Positions 1 to 7,293 are shown, counted from the first letter of the stretch. The stretch is 10,298 nt of DNA from Methanocalculus sp. MSAO_Arc2 (GCA_003838065.1 QZAC01000030.1:1-10298), one strand, 5' to 3'. A program made the numbers and translations. The notes: generated by a model not told the origin, from the sequence alone.

Positions 1-177
1 GGCTTGATTGTGGCTTCAGACACCCTTGATCATATGGGAAGTGCTTCCTTTCGCCTGCTTAAGGGTGAGTATGAATGCAGGCTCAGAAATTCGGTTGGAC
101 TTATCTCACGATCGCCTATCAGCTTTTCTGGAGGGGATGTGAAGATAACAATAGACTATAGGGGATCTGGCGGATGA
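1..177 (+). CDS. C-terminal end of an unrecognised protein, coupled to the secretion ATPase
   Basis: Frame 1 is open from the window edge and gives 58 residues ending in DYRGSGG before a TGA at 175-177. The start lies outside the window. The stop codon overlaps the ATG of the following ATPase gene in an ATGA arrangement, which points to translational coupling and a shared operon. The visible part has alternating hydrophobic and polar residues (for example SFRLLKGEYECRLRN, then VKITIDY), as expected for a beta-rich extracellular domain. No family can be named. From position alone it could be a pilin-like or exported component of the pilus/secretion system. That is inference. Confidence 0.6.
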   Translation, partial: GLIVASDTLDHMGSASFRLLKGEYECRLRNSVGLISRSPISFSGGDVKITIDYRGSGG

Positions 178-2264
178 CCGGTGTGAGGCCCAACAGAGGC
201 TTCCGGTTCTGGAGAAAAGGAGAAAAGAGATCCACGGCTGAGACGATTCCGGCTACTCGGGACGATAAGGATCTCAAGAATCTATTGAAAGATTGTATAG
301 CAACCATATGTGCCGGGGTTGTGCGCCCATCTCCGGAAGAAGGATGCCACTCAGACAAACCTGATCAGGCAAGACCCTCAACATCCTCTGGCGACTTACT
401 CCTTGCCACCACAGATGCAGAGGGTATACAGGCGAATCTGGCAGGCCACCCCCATCTGATCGAAAATGATTATTGGGAAAAACAATTCATTCAGGAAAGT
501 GTGGCATCTCAATCGAATCTATCAGCAGGAATGTATATCACGCCGACACATATCACCAATCATTTTCCATTCGATGAGGCCAAAAGCCAAAAAGATCCGG
601 CAGCTAATCATATCGGATCTATAAAAGATAGCGAAGAGGTAGACGAAAAAGATGTTGTCGAGGATAGGAAACCAAGACACACCTCGTTTTTTGATAGATT
701 TATTTCAAAACCCCGGGATGATGTGACATATCATCCAGACATTCATGGTCCTCTTGTTGACCTCACGTTCCGGCCTTCCCCCGGAATCGAAGAGGTTGAG
801 GTCTATCATGTTCATCCCCCCTATGCCTCTATCAGAATCCTCTATGATGTCACCTCTCATGAGTATACCTATCAGGTACTCGAGCCTCTCCTGACGCCAG
901 GTGAAGAGGACCTCTACACCGAGATCAAAAACCGGCTTTTTGAAACACTGGATATCAGCACCAGGGGTTTATCCCGGGAAGAGACGCGCCGCATACTTAG
1001 AAACGCAAGCACAAGCATTATCGATGAATATGAAATCAGCCTTCATCCAGTTGAAAAAGAGAAGATTCTCTATAGAATGGATCGAGAATTCCTTGGAGAT
1101 GGGCTTATCGATCCGATTATGCACGACCCCTTTATTGAGGATATCTCGTGTGATGGACTGAAAACACCGATCTTTGTCTATCATACTCGCTATGAGTCGA
1201 TGAAGACCTCGCTTGCCTATAATGACGCAGCAGAGCTTGATTCATTTGTAACAAAACTCGCACAGCGAGCTGGAAAATACATTTCTATCGCTGACCCTAT
1301 CCTTGATGCAACGATGTCAGATGGATCACGCATCCAGATGACCCTTGGTACTGAGGTGACAGCACATGGATCAACGTTTACCATCCGGAAGTTCCGGGAG
1401 GAACCGATCACACCTACTGATCTGATCGAATGGAAAACCTTCTCTCCCCTCTCGATCGCCTTCCTCTGGCTTGTTGTTGAAAGCGGGAAGTCATGCCTCT
1501 TTGCCGGAGGGACGGCGTCTGGTAAGACTACTTCGCTGAATGCAATCTCGCTCTTTATGCCACCCCTTGCAAAAATTATCACACTCGAAGATACCCGCGA
1601 GCTGAAACTGCCGCACGCCAACTGGATTCCAAGTGTTACCCGCGATTCGTTTGATACTGGTGGTAGGGGTGAGATCGATCTGTATGAACTTCTTAGAGCA
1701 GCACTCCGGCAGAGGCCTGAATATCTCCTTGTCGGAGAGGTGCGGGGGAGAGAGGCATTGACGCTCTTTCAGGCAATGAGTACAGGTCACATTACGTACT
1801 CAACAATCCATGCTGACTCTGTTTCAAGTGTGGTGCACAGGCTTGAGAACCCCCCGATGAATGTCCCCAGGAATATGCTTTCTGCACTCAATCTGGTCTC
1901 AGTGCAGATCCAGGCCCGGGTGGGTGGCCAGAGAATACGAAGAAATAAACAAATAATTGAGATCCTGGATATCGATCCAAGGACAAACGAGCTCATCACA
2001 AACGAAGTCTTCCGATGGAAACCCACAACCGATGAGATCACATACCTTGGAAAATCCTATGTTCTTGAGGATATCATGGAGGAGCGCGGATGGGATGCCG
2101 GGAGAATGCAGGAAGAGCTGAAAAGAAGACAGGAAGTGCTTGAATGGATGAAAGTAATGAAAATACGCCACTACCAGGATGTCTCTGCCATTCTCATGGA
2201 ATACTTCAGAAACCCAGACGATGTGATCAGCAGGGTGAGATCAGATCTCCATGAACAGCTTTGA
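174..2264 (+). CDS. Type II/IV secretion system ATPase (GspE/VirB11/TadA superfamily), with long N-terminal extension
   Basis: This is a cytoplasmic hexameric ATPase that powers assembly of type IV pilus-like filaments or Tad-type secretion in archaea. All motifs of the family are visible: Walker A GGTASGKT at residues 445-452, the Asp box around IITLEDTREL (468-477), Walker B YLLVGEVR (517-524) and the His box GHITYSTIHAD (538-548). The conserved part starts near residue 170-180 and includes the N-terminal ATPase subdomain. Residues 1 to about 168 are hydrophilic, rich in Asp, Glu, Lys, Ser and Thr, and match no domain I recognise. At 696 aa the protein is longer than the archaellum ATPase FlaI (about 550 aa). 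The start ATG overlaps the stop of the gene before it, and the end overlaps the next gene by 14 bp. Those neighbours are two membrane platform subunits, which supports a pilus/secretion role. The exported substrate is unknown. Confidence 0.93.
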   Translation: MTGVRPNRGFRFWRKGEKRSTAETIPATRDDKDLKNLLKDCIATICAGVVRPSPEEGCHSDKPDQARPSTSSGDLLLATTDAEGIQANLAGHPHLIENDYWEKQFIQESVASQSNLSAGMYITPTHITNHFPFDEAKSQKDPAANHIGSIKDSEEVDEKDVVEDRKPRHTSFFDRFISKPRDDVTYHPDIHGPLVDLTFRPSPGIEEVEVYHVHPPYASIRILYDVTSHEYTYQVLEPLLTPGEEDLYTEIKNRLFETLDISTRGLSREETRRILRNASTSIIDEYEISLHPVEKEKILYRMDREFLGDGLIDPIMHDPFIEDISCDGLKTPIFVYHTRYESMKTSLAYNDAAELDSFVTKLAQRAGKYISIADPILDATMSDGSRIQMTLGTEVTAHGSTFTIRKFREEPITPTDLIEWKTFSPLSIAFLWLVVESGKSCLFAGGTASGKTTSLNAISLFMPPLAKIITLEDTRELKLPHANWIPSVTRDSFDTGGRGEIDLYELLRAALRQRPEYLLVGEVRGREALTLFQAMSTGHITYSTIHADSVSSVVHRLENPPMNVPRNMLSALNLVSVQIQARVGGQRIRRNKQIIEILDIDPRTNELITNEVFRWKPTTDEITYLGKSYVLEDIMEERGWDAGRMQEELKRRQEVLEWMKVMKIRHYQDVSAILMEYFRNPDDVISRVRSDLHEQL

Positions 2265-3174
2265 ACGGCTTTGTTTTCATCTCCTCGGCGCGAAGATGAA
2301 ACAAAAACGGTATGCTTATAGCGATCTGTCTGCACATCTCACCTCTGCCCGAATTAATATTCATTTCGAGGCTTATCTGGCAACTGCAACGATCACTTCT
2401 GTTATTGCTGGAATTATCGTCGGCATCTGTTCAGCAACCATCAGCATTCTCTTCAGGATACCGGAGATGATAACATACCATGGTACACTCCCTGGATTTA
2501 TTTATCAATATGCGGACTATCATCTGATTGCAGGCACAATCATCATTGCATTCATGTCAATGGCAGTTGTCGGAGGTTGCACATATGCTCTCTATCTTAT
2601 CTATCCCTCGATAATTGCAGGTGAGAGAAAGCGAAAGATTGATGCGACCCTCCCTCATGCAATCAGCTATATTACCGCGATGTCAACTGCAGGAATCACT
2701 CCTGCAGAAATCTTCCGGCTCCTAGGAGAGTCACCTGTATATGGTGAAAGTTCAACTGAAGCCCGGTATATTGCGCGTGAGATCGATGTATTCGGACGTG
2801 ACCTTATTCATGCCATGCGCATAGTCTCCACGGTCACTCCAAGCGAGCGATTGAGAGAATTTCTCCAGGGCGCAATGGGGGCAATAACGAGTGGGAGCAA
2901 TGTAACTGATTACTTTGCACTTAAGGCAAATCAGTATGCTATCGAGAACCGGCAGCAGCAAAAGGCATTTCTGGAGACACTTGGACTGATATCAGAATCG
3001 TATGTGACCGCTCTTGTCGCAGGAACTCTCTTTCTGGTCATTCTCCAGTCAGTGATGTCGATGCTCTCAGGGACCGCGAATCCGATCTTCCTGTATGTGA
3101 TTATCTACCTGATTGTGCCATTTGGTAGCATCATATTCCTTGTCCTGATCAGTTCTATGACACCGGAGGGATGA
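2251..3174 (+). CDS. Type II secretion system F family membrane protein (TadB/TadC-like), first copy
   Basis: This is an integral membrane platform protein expected to sit in the cytoplasmic membrane and contact the ATPase encoded just before it. In 307 aa there are four hydrophobic segments, at about residues 43-68, 91-119, 252-272 and 280-302. Between the second and third lies a cytoplasmic T2SSF-type helical domain, including the typical LPHAISYITAMSTAGITPAE stretch (134-153). The ATG at 2251 lies inside the ATPase gene. A GGTGA-like site about 12 nt upstream is rather distant, so initiation probably depends on coupling. Met16 (2296) is a possible later start. The next gene encodes a second, different F-family protein, so the platform is built from two polypeptides as in bacterial Tad systems (TadB plus TadC), not from one FlaJ-like protein. 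Confidence 0.9.
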   Translation: MNSFERLCFHLLGAKMKQKRYAYSDLSAHLTSARINIHFEAYLATATITSVIAGIIVGICSATISILFRIPEMITYHGTLPGFIYQYADYHLIAGTIIIAFMSMAVVGGCTYALYLIYPSIIAGERKRKIDATLPHAISYITAMSTAGITPAEIFRLLGESPVYGESSTEARYIAREIDVFGRDLIHAMRIVSTVTPSERLREFLQGAMGAITSGSNVTDYFALKANQYAIENRQQQKAFLETLGLISESYVTALVAGTLFLVILQSVMSMLSGTANPIFLYVIIYLIVPFGSIIFLVLISSMTPEG

Positions 3175-3175
3175 G

Positions 3176-4165
3176 GTGACGGATATGCAGCAACCACCGA
3201 AGATTGGGTCAGACGAGTCACGGGAGGCAATAATCAGGGATTCGATAACCAGAAAAAGAAAAAGGGACCGGGGATTCTCCGGTTTTATCCGACACCCGGT
3301 CCAATCGCTCACCAGACAGCCCCTGCATTCATTATACCTGACCGTCCCTGTTTCTATTCTGCTCTTTGCTATCCTGCTCATCTCTGCAGCCAGAGAGTAT
3401 GGAATGGATGTTGTCCTTGGCACACCCATCATTGATGACATTCTGATCGTCACCATCCTTGTGGTCATCACCCCACTGGCATTTCTAGACTTTTTTGAAG
3501 ACAGGCGGCAGAGAAGCCTTGAATCGGCTCTGCCTAACTTTTTCCGGGACCTTGCCGGAATGAATGAATCAGGTATGACACTTCCGGGAGCAGTTGGGCT
3601 TGTATCGCGTGCAGAATATGGTGCTTTGACACCTCATATAAGAAGCCTTGATCACGAGATGTCATGGAGTGTGCCGTTTGTGGATGCGATAGTACGATTT
3701 GGAGCGAGTATTCGGACTCCCCTTGCAACACGCAGTGTCGATCTTATTGCAAAGGCGAGCCGTGCCGGGGGTGATATCTCGAATGTTCTTCATGCAGCAG
3801 CAACTGATACGTATGAGTATGTCGCCCTGAAGAATGAACGATTGAACAACATGTTCATCTACATTGTAATTATTTTGATCTCGTTCTTTGTGTACATGTT
3901 TGTTATTGGCATCCTAACAAGCACGTTCCTTGAGACGATGAGTCAGGCGGGGGAGGCGGCACAATCATCCGGAGCAGGTGCCGGGTTCATGACATCGATC
4001 AACATCGATTTTTACAAGCGGATCTTTTCGCATGCAGTCATCCTGCAGGGTTTTTTCTCCGGTCTTGTCGCAGGGCAGATGGGTGAGGGAAGAGCGATTG
4101 CAGGGCTTAAGTACTCAAGCTTAATGGTTTTCATCGGGTGGATGGTTTTTCGTTTTGTGATCTGA
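3176..4165 (+). CDS. Type II secretion system F family membrane protein (TadB/TadC-like), second copy
   Basis: This is the second platform subunit of the same secretion/pilus operon, 329 aa. A basic, hydrophilic N-terminus (residues 1-50, with RKRKRDR at 26-32) precedes hydrophobic segments at about 52-72, 86-107, 226-249, 283-302 and 311-328. The T2SSF region lies between the second and third segments and includes ALPNFFRDLAGMNESGMTL (118-136). The Gly-rich GFFSGLVAGQMGEG (292-305) resembles a conserved C-terminal motif of archaeal FlaJ/TadC-like proteins. Initiation is from GTG at 3176, one base after the previous stop. GGAGGG (3165-3170) lies 5 nt upstream and supports this codon. ATG at 3185 is an alternative. 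This is the last gene of the operon before a convergent gene. Confidence 0.9.
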   Translation: MTDMQQPPKIGSDESREAIIRDSITRKRKRDRGFSGFIRHPVQSLTRQPLHSLYLTVPVSILLFAILLISAAREYGMDVVLGTPIIDDILIVTILVVITPLAFLDFFEDRRQRSLESALPNFFRDLAGMNESGMTLPGAVGLVSRAEYGALTPHIRSLDHEMSWSVPFVDAIVRFGASIRTPLATRSVDLIAKASRAGGDISNVLHAAATDTYEYVALKNERLNNMFIYIVIILISFFVYMFVIGILTSTFLETMSQAGEAAQSSGAGAGFMTSINIDFYKRIFSHAVILQGFFSGLVAGQMGEGRAIAGLKYSSLMVFIGWMVFRFVI

Positions 4166-4192
4166 TTGAATATGCCACAGCAATTATTGGAT

Positions 4193-4200
4193 GAAAAAAG
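4193..4200 (-). terminator. Possible U-tract terminator of the aSUI1 gene
   Basis: On the minus strand a run of six T lies 13-18 nt past the aSUI1 stop codon, in the 46-bp gap between convergent genes. Short U-tracts are the main signal of intrinsic termination in archaea. No strong hairpin is seen, so this is tentative. Confidence 0.4.
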
Positions 4201-4211
4201 ATGCAGAAAGA

Positions 4212-4517
4212 TTAGTTTATATTATCAATTTTATACCCCTTCTGAGAGAGCAGATCCTTTACTCTATCACGATGGTTTCCCTGCAACTCGATGGTATTTC
4301 CTTTGACGGTTCCTCCACAGGCAAGTTTACCTTTTAAAAACTTCGAGAGATCTTCAAGATCAATCTCATAGGGATCAAGACCATCTACAACAGTCACCTC
4401 TTTCCCATATCGCCGACGGTTGATCTTGACCATGATCCTCTGCTGTTCCTTGGCAACCTCCTCGCAGATACACAACTCCTTTGGAAGTCCACATTTCGGG
4501 CATATGCCACTGTTCAT
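4212..4517 (-). CDS. Translation initiation factor aSUI1 / aIF1 (eIF1-type)
   Basis: This is the archaeal homologue of eIF1/SUI1, which binds the small ribosomal subunit near the P site and promotes accurate start-codon selection. The 101-aa product has a short Cys-containing N-terminus (C6xxC9 and C16xC18, within ICPKCGLPKELCIC), then the SUI1 fold with YGKEVTVVDGLD, the basic/Gly segment KGKLACGGTVK and the ending IELQGNHRDRVKDLL. I place the start at ATG 4517. An in-frame ATG at 4538 would add seven residues, but it directly abuts the promoter TATA box. The 101-aa form is also close to the usual family length (about 100 aa). No Shine-Dalgarno site precedes 4517, consistent with a leaderless transcript. 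It converges with the secretion operon and diverges from the cobyric acid synthase gene. Confidence 0.93.
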   Translation of the reverse strand: MNSGICPKCGLPKELCICEEVAKEQQRIMVKINRRRYGKEVTVVDGLDPYEIDLEDLSKFLKGKLACGGTVKGNTIELQGNHRDRVKDLLSQKGYKIDNIN

Positions 4518-4540
4518 TAACCAGTACTGGACGTTCATCT

Positions 4541-4549
4541 CTATTTATT
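4541..4549 (-). promoter_or_regulatory. TATA box of the aSUI1 gene (leaderless promoter)
   Basis: The minus strand reads AATAAATAG here, centred about 28 bp upstream of ATG 4517. In archaea that spacing puts the transcription start at or next to the start codon. It argues against the longer start at 4538. Confidence 0.55.
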
Positions 4550-4603
4550 GTATGTGGTGAAATCCGGATCAACATGATCATTCTTCCTCCAGAGATGCTG
4601 TCC

Positions 4604-4612
4604 TTTTTTATC
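4604..4612 (+). promoter_or_regulatory. Possible TATA box of the cobyric acid synthase gene
   Basis: The plus strand reads TTTTTTATC, centred about 31 bp before ATG 4639, which would give a leader of only a few nucleotides. No clear Shine-Dalgarno site lies before the ATG; AGTGA at 4631-4635 is weak. The element is T-rich and not a consensus TATA box. Confidence 0.35.
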
Positions 4613-4638
4613 TCCTTGAAGAGAGTATGTAGTGAACT

Positions 4639-6129
4639 ATGTCGCTTCTCGTGCTTGGAACCGCTTCCCATGTTGGAAAAAGCGTGATTGTAGCGGGCAT
4701 ATGCCGTGCGCTCTTCAACCGTGGATATGTGGTAACTCCATTCAAGGCGCAGAATATGAGTCTTAACTCCTATGTTACTGCCGATGGGAGAGAGATCGGA
4801 ATTGCGCAGGCGGTACAGGCAACTGCCGCAGGGAGGGAACCGTCTGCTGACATGAATCCAATCCTTCTCAAACCCAAAGCAGAGAGCATATCACAGGTGA
4901 TAGTTCTTGGTGAGCCATACTGTGATCTTCCTATCCGGGACTATTATACTGAAACCGGGAGACTTCTTGAGGTTGCAGTATCTGCCTATACGCGGCTTTT
5001 CAATGAGACTGGCTGTGTCATCTGCGAGGGGGCTGGCGGGGCTGCAGAACTGAATCTCTATGATCGTGACATTGCCAATATTTTGCTTGCCAGACGGCTC
5101 AGGCTGCCGATCATCCTTGTCGCAGATATTGAGCGGGGGGGAGTTTTTGCACAGCTTTATGGGACCATACAGCTTCTCCCACCTGAAGTACGATCCCTGG
5201 TCACCGGGATCATCATCAATAAATTCCGGGGTGATAGGGCTATTTTTGAATCCGGTATCCAAATAATTGAAGAGATATGTACAGTTCCGGTGCTTGGTGT
5301 CGTACCATATGTTGATATCACCCTTCCAAGTGAGGATTCGCTCTCGCTCTTTGATAAACGCGCATCCTCTTCTCCCGTTCGAATCGGTATTATCCGCCTG
5401 CCAAGAATAGCGAATTATACAGACTTTGAATCACTTGAGAGATCGGCATCTGTTACCTATGTTACGCCAGGAGAGTCTCTCGAATCATATGACTGCATTA
5501 TCATTCCCGGAACAAAAAATACCGTTTTAGACCTTATGCATCTGAGGGAGGCAAAAACGATCGAAGAGATTCACAAGGCCAGAATCCGGGGCATCCCGAT
5601 TATCGGGATCTGCGGGGGGTATCAGATGCTCGGTACAAGCATTATCGACAGGAGCATCGAGTCTGATTGTGACGGAGAATACGAAGGAGTTGGTCTTCTT
5701 CCGGTCAAGACCTGGTTTTCAAAATACCAGAAAACCACCATCCGGGTAAACCGTAAAGCAACACCAATTGGGCCTATCCTTTCGTGTATCGGTGAGGTTA
5801 CAGGATATGAGATACACATGGGAAAGACGGTTCGCATGAGTGGACAGGAGGCATTCACCGGGGATGGCGCGGCAAGCGATGATGGGCTTGTCTTTGGTAC
5901 ATACCTACATGGGCTTTTCCAGAACCAGGCTGCTGTATCAGCATTACTCAGGTTCCTCTTCAATAAAAAGGGACTTATATACCTTGAAGAAGAAGTCACT
6001 GATCCCTATGACCAGTTTGCCTGCCATCTTGAGGATCATATTGATATTGACAGGGTTATTGCAATCGCAAAACCCCGTTTACAGGGAGAGTTTTTGAAAG
6101 AAGAGGAGATCAACCGGGGAGTATCATGA
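4639..6129 (+). CDS. cobQ: Adenosylcobyric acid synthase (glutamine-hydrolysing), CobQ/CbiP
   Basis: This enzyme makes ATP- and glutamine-dependent amidations of the b, d, e and g side chains of adenosylcobyrinic acid a,c-diamide to give adenosylcobyric acid, in the cobamide pathway. In methanogens cobamides serve the methyltransferases of methanogenesis. The 496-aa length is typical. The N-terminal ATP-binding domain has GTASHVGKS (7-15), KAQNMSLNSYVT (36-47) and EGAGG (130-134). The C-terminal class I glutamine amidotransferase-like domain shows GTKNTVLDL, the nucleophile Cys325 in GICGGYQMLG and His424 in GTYLHGLF, so the active site appears intact. No other cobamide gene is in the window. 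The gene overlaps the next one by ATGA (6126-6129), implying cotranscription with a ribbon-helix-helix protein. Confidence 0.97.
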   Translation: MSLLVLGTASHVGKSVIVAGICRALFNRGYVVTPFKAQNMSLNSYVTADGREIGIAQAVQATAAGREPSADMNPILLKPKAESISQVIVLGEPYCDLPIRDYYTETGRLLEVAVSAYTRLFNETGCVICEGAGGAAELNLYDRDIANILLARRLRLPIILVADIERGGVFAQLYGTIQLLPPEVRSLVTGIIINKFRGDRAIFESGIQIIEEICTVPVLGVVPYVDITLPSEDSLSLFDKRASSSPVRIGIIRLPRIANYTDFESLERSASVTYVTPGESLESYDCIIIPGTKNTVLDLMHLREAKTIEEIHKARIRGIPIIGICGGYQMLGTSIIDRSIESDCDGEYEGVGLLPVKTWFSKYQKTTIRVNRKATPIGPILSCIGEVTGYEIHMGKTVRMSGQEAFTGDGAASDDGLVFGTYLHGLFQNQAAVSALLRFLFNKKGLIYLEEEVTDPYDQFACHLEDHIDIDRVIAIAKPRLQGEFLKEEEINRGVS

Positions 6130-6470
6130 GTGTACGGATGTCATTTACTCTTGAAAGCGATCTTGCCGACCAGATTGAAACATTTGCGCGGGAGAAGAGA
6201 ATTGAACGCAACGAAGCGATATTGAGACTCATCGAAGCAGGTATAGAAAAATATGCAGAAGATGACGCTTTTAGTCCACCAAGAAGAGAAAGGAGTTTTG
6301 AGGAGGCTAAGGTGATAGTACGGTCTCTAGAGGATCTCAAAACAACGGTGAGCGACCTGAAAAAAGAGGTACGGGTAGTTCATCATATCCTCGATCTTGA
6401 ATGGCAAAACACACCAAAGCAACAGCCGGTCCATGAGCGCCGTTGGTGGGAGTTCTGGAAGGGGCTCTAG
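6126..6470 (+). CDS. Small ribbon-helix-helix (CopG/Arc-type) protein with coiled coil and Trp-rich tail
   Basis: The protein is 114 aa. Residues 3-44 fit the RHH fold: a short beta strand (VRMSFTLES), then helix A (DLADQIETFAREKRI) and helix B (RNEAILRLIEAGIEKY). Such proteins dimerise and usually bind DNA through the strand. Residues about 57-93 form a likely coiled coil (SLEDLKTTVSDLKKEV). The C-terminus ends in the basic/aromatic tail RRWWEFWKGL, with Trp at 107, 108 and 111. The start ATG overlaps the cobyric acid synthase stop as ATGA, preceded by GGGGAG. The coupling suggests a shared transcript, and perhaps a regulatory role for that gene or a neighbour, but the target is unknown. The gene ends 6 bp before a convergent gene. 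The fold call is firm; the function is inference. Confidence 0.8.
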   Translation: MSVRMSFTLESDLADQIETFAREKRIERNEAILRLIEAGIEKYAEDDAFSPPRRERSFEEAKVIVRSLEDLKTTVSDLKKEVRVVHHILDLEWQNTPKQQPVHERRWWEFWKGL

Positions 6471-6476
6471 ATCAGA

Positions 6477-6743
6477 TCAACTGATAATGGACATGATACT
6501 CCGGAACCCTTCCCCCTCCTGGTCATCACACCATACCCGCGTTACTGCCTTGAGGTTGACTTCGTTTGTATCTTTATACAGCGAGCAGTATGCACGTGCA
6601 GGCGAAAGCATCTTTGTTTTATTCACCTCGAAGTACCGTGAATGAACGCAGAATCTGCAGCGATCCAGTGTGACCGGTTTTGCAGGCACGCAGAGGACAG
6701 TACCTTTTTCAACTACCAGAATCCTCATCCCATCTTCAGCCAT
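6477..6743 (-). CDS. Small cysteine-containing protein of unknown function, coupled to the YkgJ-family gene
   Basis: I do not recognise this 88-aa protein. It has an N-terminal strand-like segment (MRILVVEKGTVLCVPAKPV), then C29xxC32 in DRCRFCVHSRYF, with further cysteines at 53 (RAYCSLYK) and 72 (RVWCDD). The pattern C-x2-C-x20-C-x18-C could bind a metal. The start at 6743 is preferred over an in-frame ATG at 6758, because GAGGTG (6751-6756, minus strand) sits 7 nt upstream of 6743 and would lie inside the longer form. The ATG overlaps the end of the YkgJ-family gene by 8 bp, so the two are translated from one message. Shared cysteine content and coupling suggest they work together. This is inference. 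Confidence 0.7.
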   Translation of the reverse strand: MAEDGMRILVVEKGTVLCVPAKPVTLDRCRFCVHSRYFEVNKTKMLSPARAYCSLYKDTNEVNLKAVTRVWCDDQEGEGFRSIMSIIS

Positions 6744-7218
6744 AGAATACCACCTCATACCCGGCTTCTGTTAATGATCGGAATACCTCGCGCTTCCATT
6801 CAGGATCACTGCACCCGCCATATTCATTTTTCAGCTCATTCCAACGGCCACGGAGGATCTCATCTTTTGCCTCTATATCTCTTCTTCCCTTCATCACCCC
6901 ACAGGTTACTCCGTTGCGCACGACTTTGCCTGTATGGCATATATATTCCCGGCAGAAACGGGGACGTGAGTTGTAGATGGTACAGATACTATATTGACCA
7001 TCCTGCCGGAGAAACGGGCAGGCATGGGGATTATCCTTGAGATATGACTTATCTCTGTAGAGAGCAGATCTCCCGGGGTCCAGAGTGGCCATGAACGTTT
7101 CCTTCGTCAATGAGAGGGTGCATGCATATGCCCCTCCAATTGCCTGGTTAATAGTGATATATCTCCCAAACCCTGTGCAGCAGCGTCCGCAGAGGGTGCA
7201 GGTAAAACCTGACTCCAT
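6736..7218 (-). CDS. YkgJ-family zinc/iron-chelating cysteine-cluster protein
   Basis: The protein is 160 aa with the hallmark pattern of the YkgJ/CxxCxxCC family: C7-TL-C10-GR-C13-C14 near the N-terminus, then HACPFL (C67), then C79 in CTIYNSRPRFCREYIC with C89 and C94. These cysteines are thought to bind zinc or an iron-sulfur cluster; biochemical roles are largely unknown. The start at ATG 7218 puts the Cys cluster at the N-terminus as is usual, and a TATA-like element lies 27 bp upstream, suggesting a leaderless message. A longer reading from 7269 would run through that promoter. The gene overlaps the downstream small Cys protein gene by 8 bp and diverges from the nucleotidyltransferase gene across 81 bp. 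Confidence 0.88.
   Translation of the reverse strand: MESGFTCTLCGRCCTGFGRYITINQAIGGAYACTLSLTKETFMATLDPGRSALYRDKSYLKDNPHACPFLRQDGQYSICTIYNSRPRFCREYICHTGKVVRNGVTCGVMKGRRDIEAKDEILRGRWNELKNEYGGCSDPEWKREVFRSLTEAGYEVVFYG
6751..6756 (-). promoter_or_regulatory. Ribosome binding site fixing the start of the small Cys protein
   Basis: GAGGTG on the minus strand, 7 nt before ATG 6743, complements the 3' end of archaeal 16S rRNA. It lies inside the end of the preceding gene. It decides for the 88-aa form over the longer reading. Confidence 0.7.
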
Positions 7219-7241
7219 ACAGTGTATCTCATACCAGAGGA

Positions 7242-7249
7242 TGATAAGG
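7242..7249 (-). promoter_or_regulatory. TATA-like element of the YkgJ/small Cys protein operon
   Basis: The minus strand reads CCTTATCA, centred about 27 bp before ATG 7218. The spacing fits a leaderless archaeal promoter, though the match to a TATA box is modest. Confidence 0.4.
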
Positions 7250-7287
7250 GTATCCAAAAAACAGATCAATTACTATTAATTGTTACA

Positions 7288-7293
7288 GAGGTG
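7288..7293 (+). promoter_or_regulatory. Ribosome binding site fixing the start of the nucleotidyltransferase
   Basis: GAGGTG lies 6 nt before ATG 7300. It rules out the longer in-frame reading from 7222 and favours 7300 over ATG 7306, which would have a 12-nt spacing. Confidence 0.7.

Noticed and set aside
1217..2171. Several minus-strand open frames (65-135 aa) inside the ATPase gene
   Set aside because: The plus strand encodes all ATPase motifs without interruption; the opposite frames look like shadows of its codon use.
4639..6129. Possible cobamide gene cluster or B12 riboswitch around cobyric acid synthase
   Set aside because: No other cobamide gene is adjacent, and the 121-bp upstream gap is too short and lacks a recognisable B12-box structure.
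6397..6645. 82-aa open frame on the plus strand overlapping the RHH gene end
   Set aside because: It overlaps two better supported genes and has no ribosome site or recognisable motif.
6642..7040. 132-aa open frame on the plus strand opposite the YkgJ-family gene
   Set aside because: The minus strand shows the full cysteine pattern of a known family; the plus-strand product has no coherent domain.
7243..7254. Short palindrome GATA-AGGG-TATC in the divergent promoter
   Set aside because: Arms of 4 bp are expected by chance, and the element is already explained as part of a TATA-like sequence.
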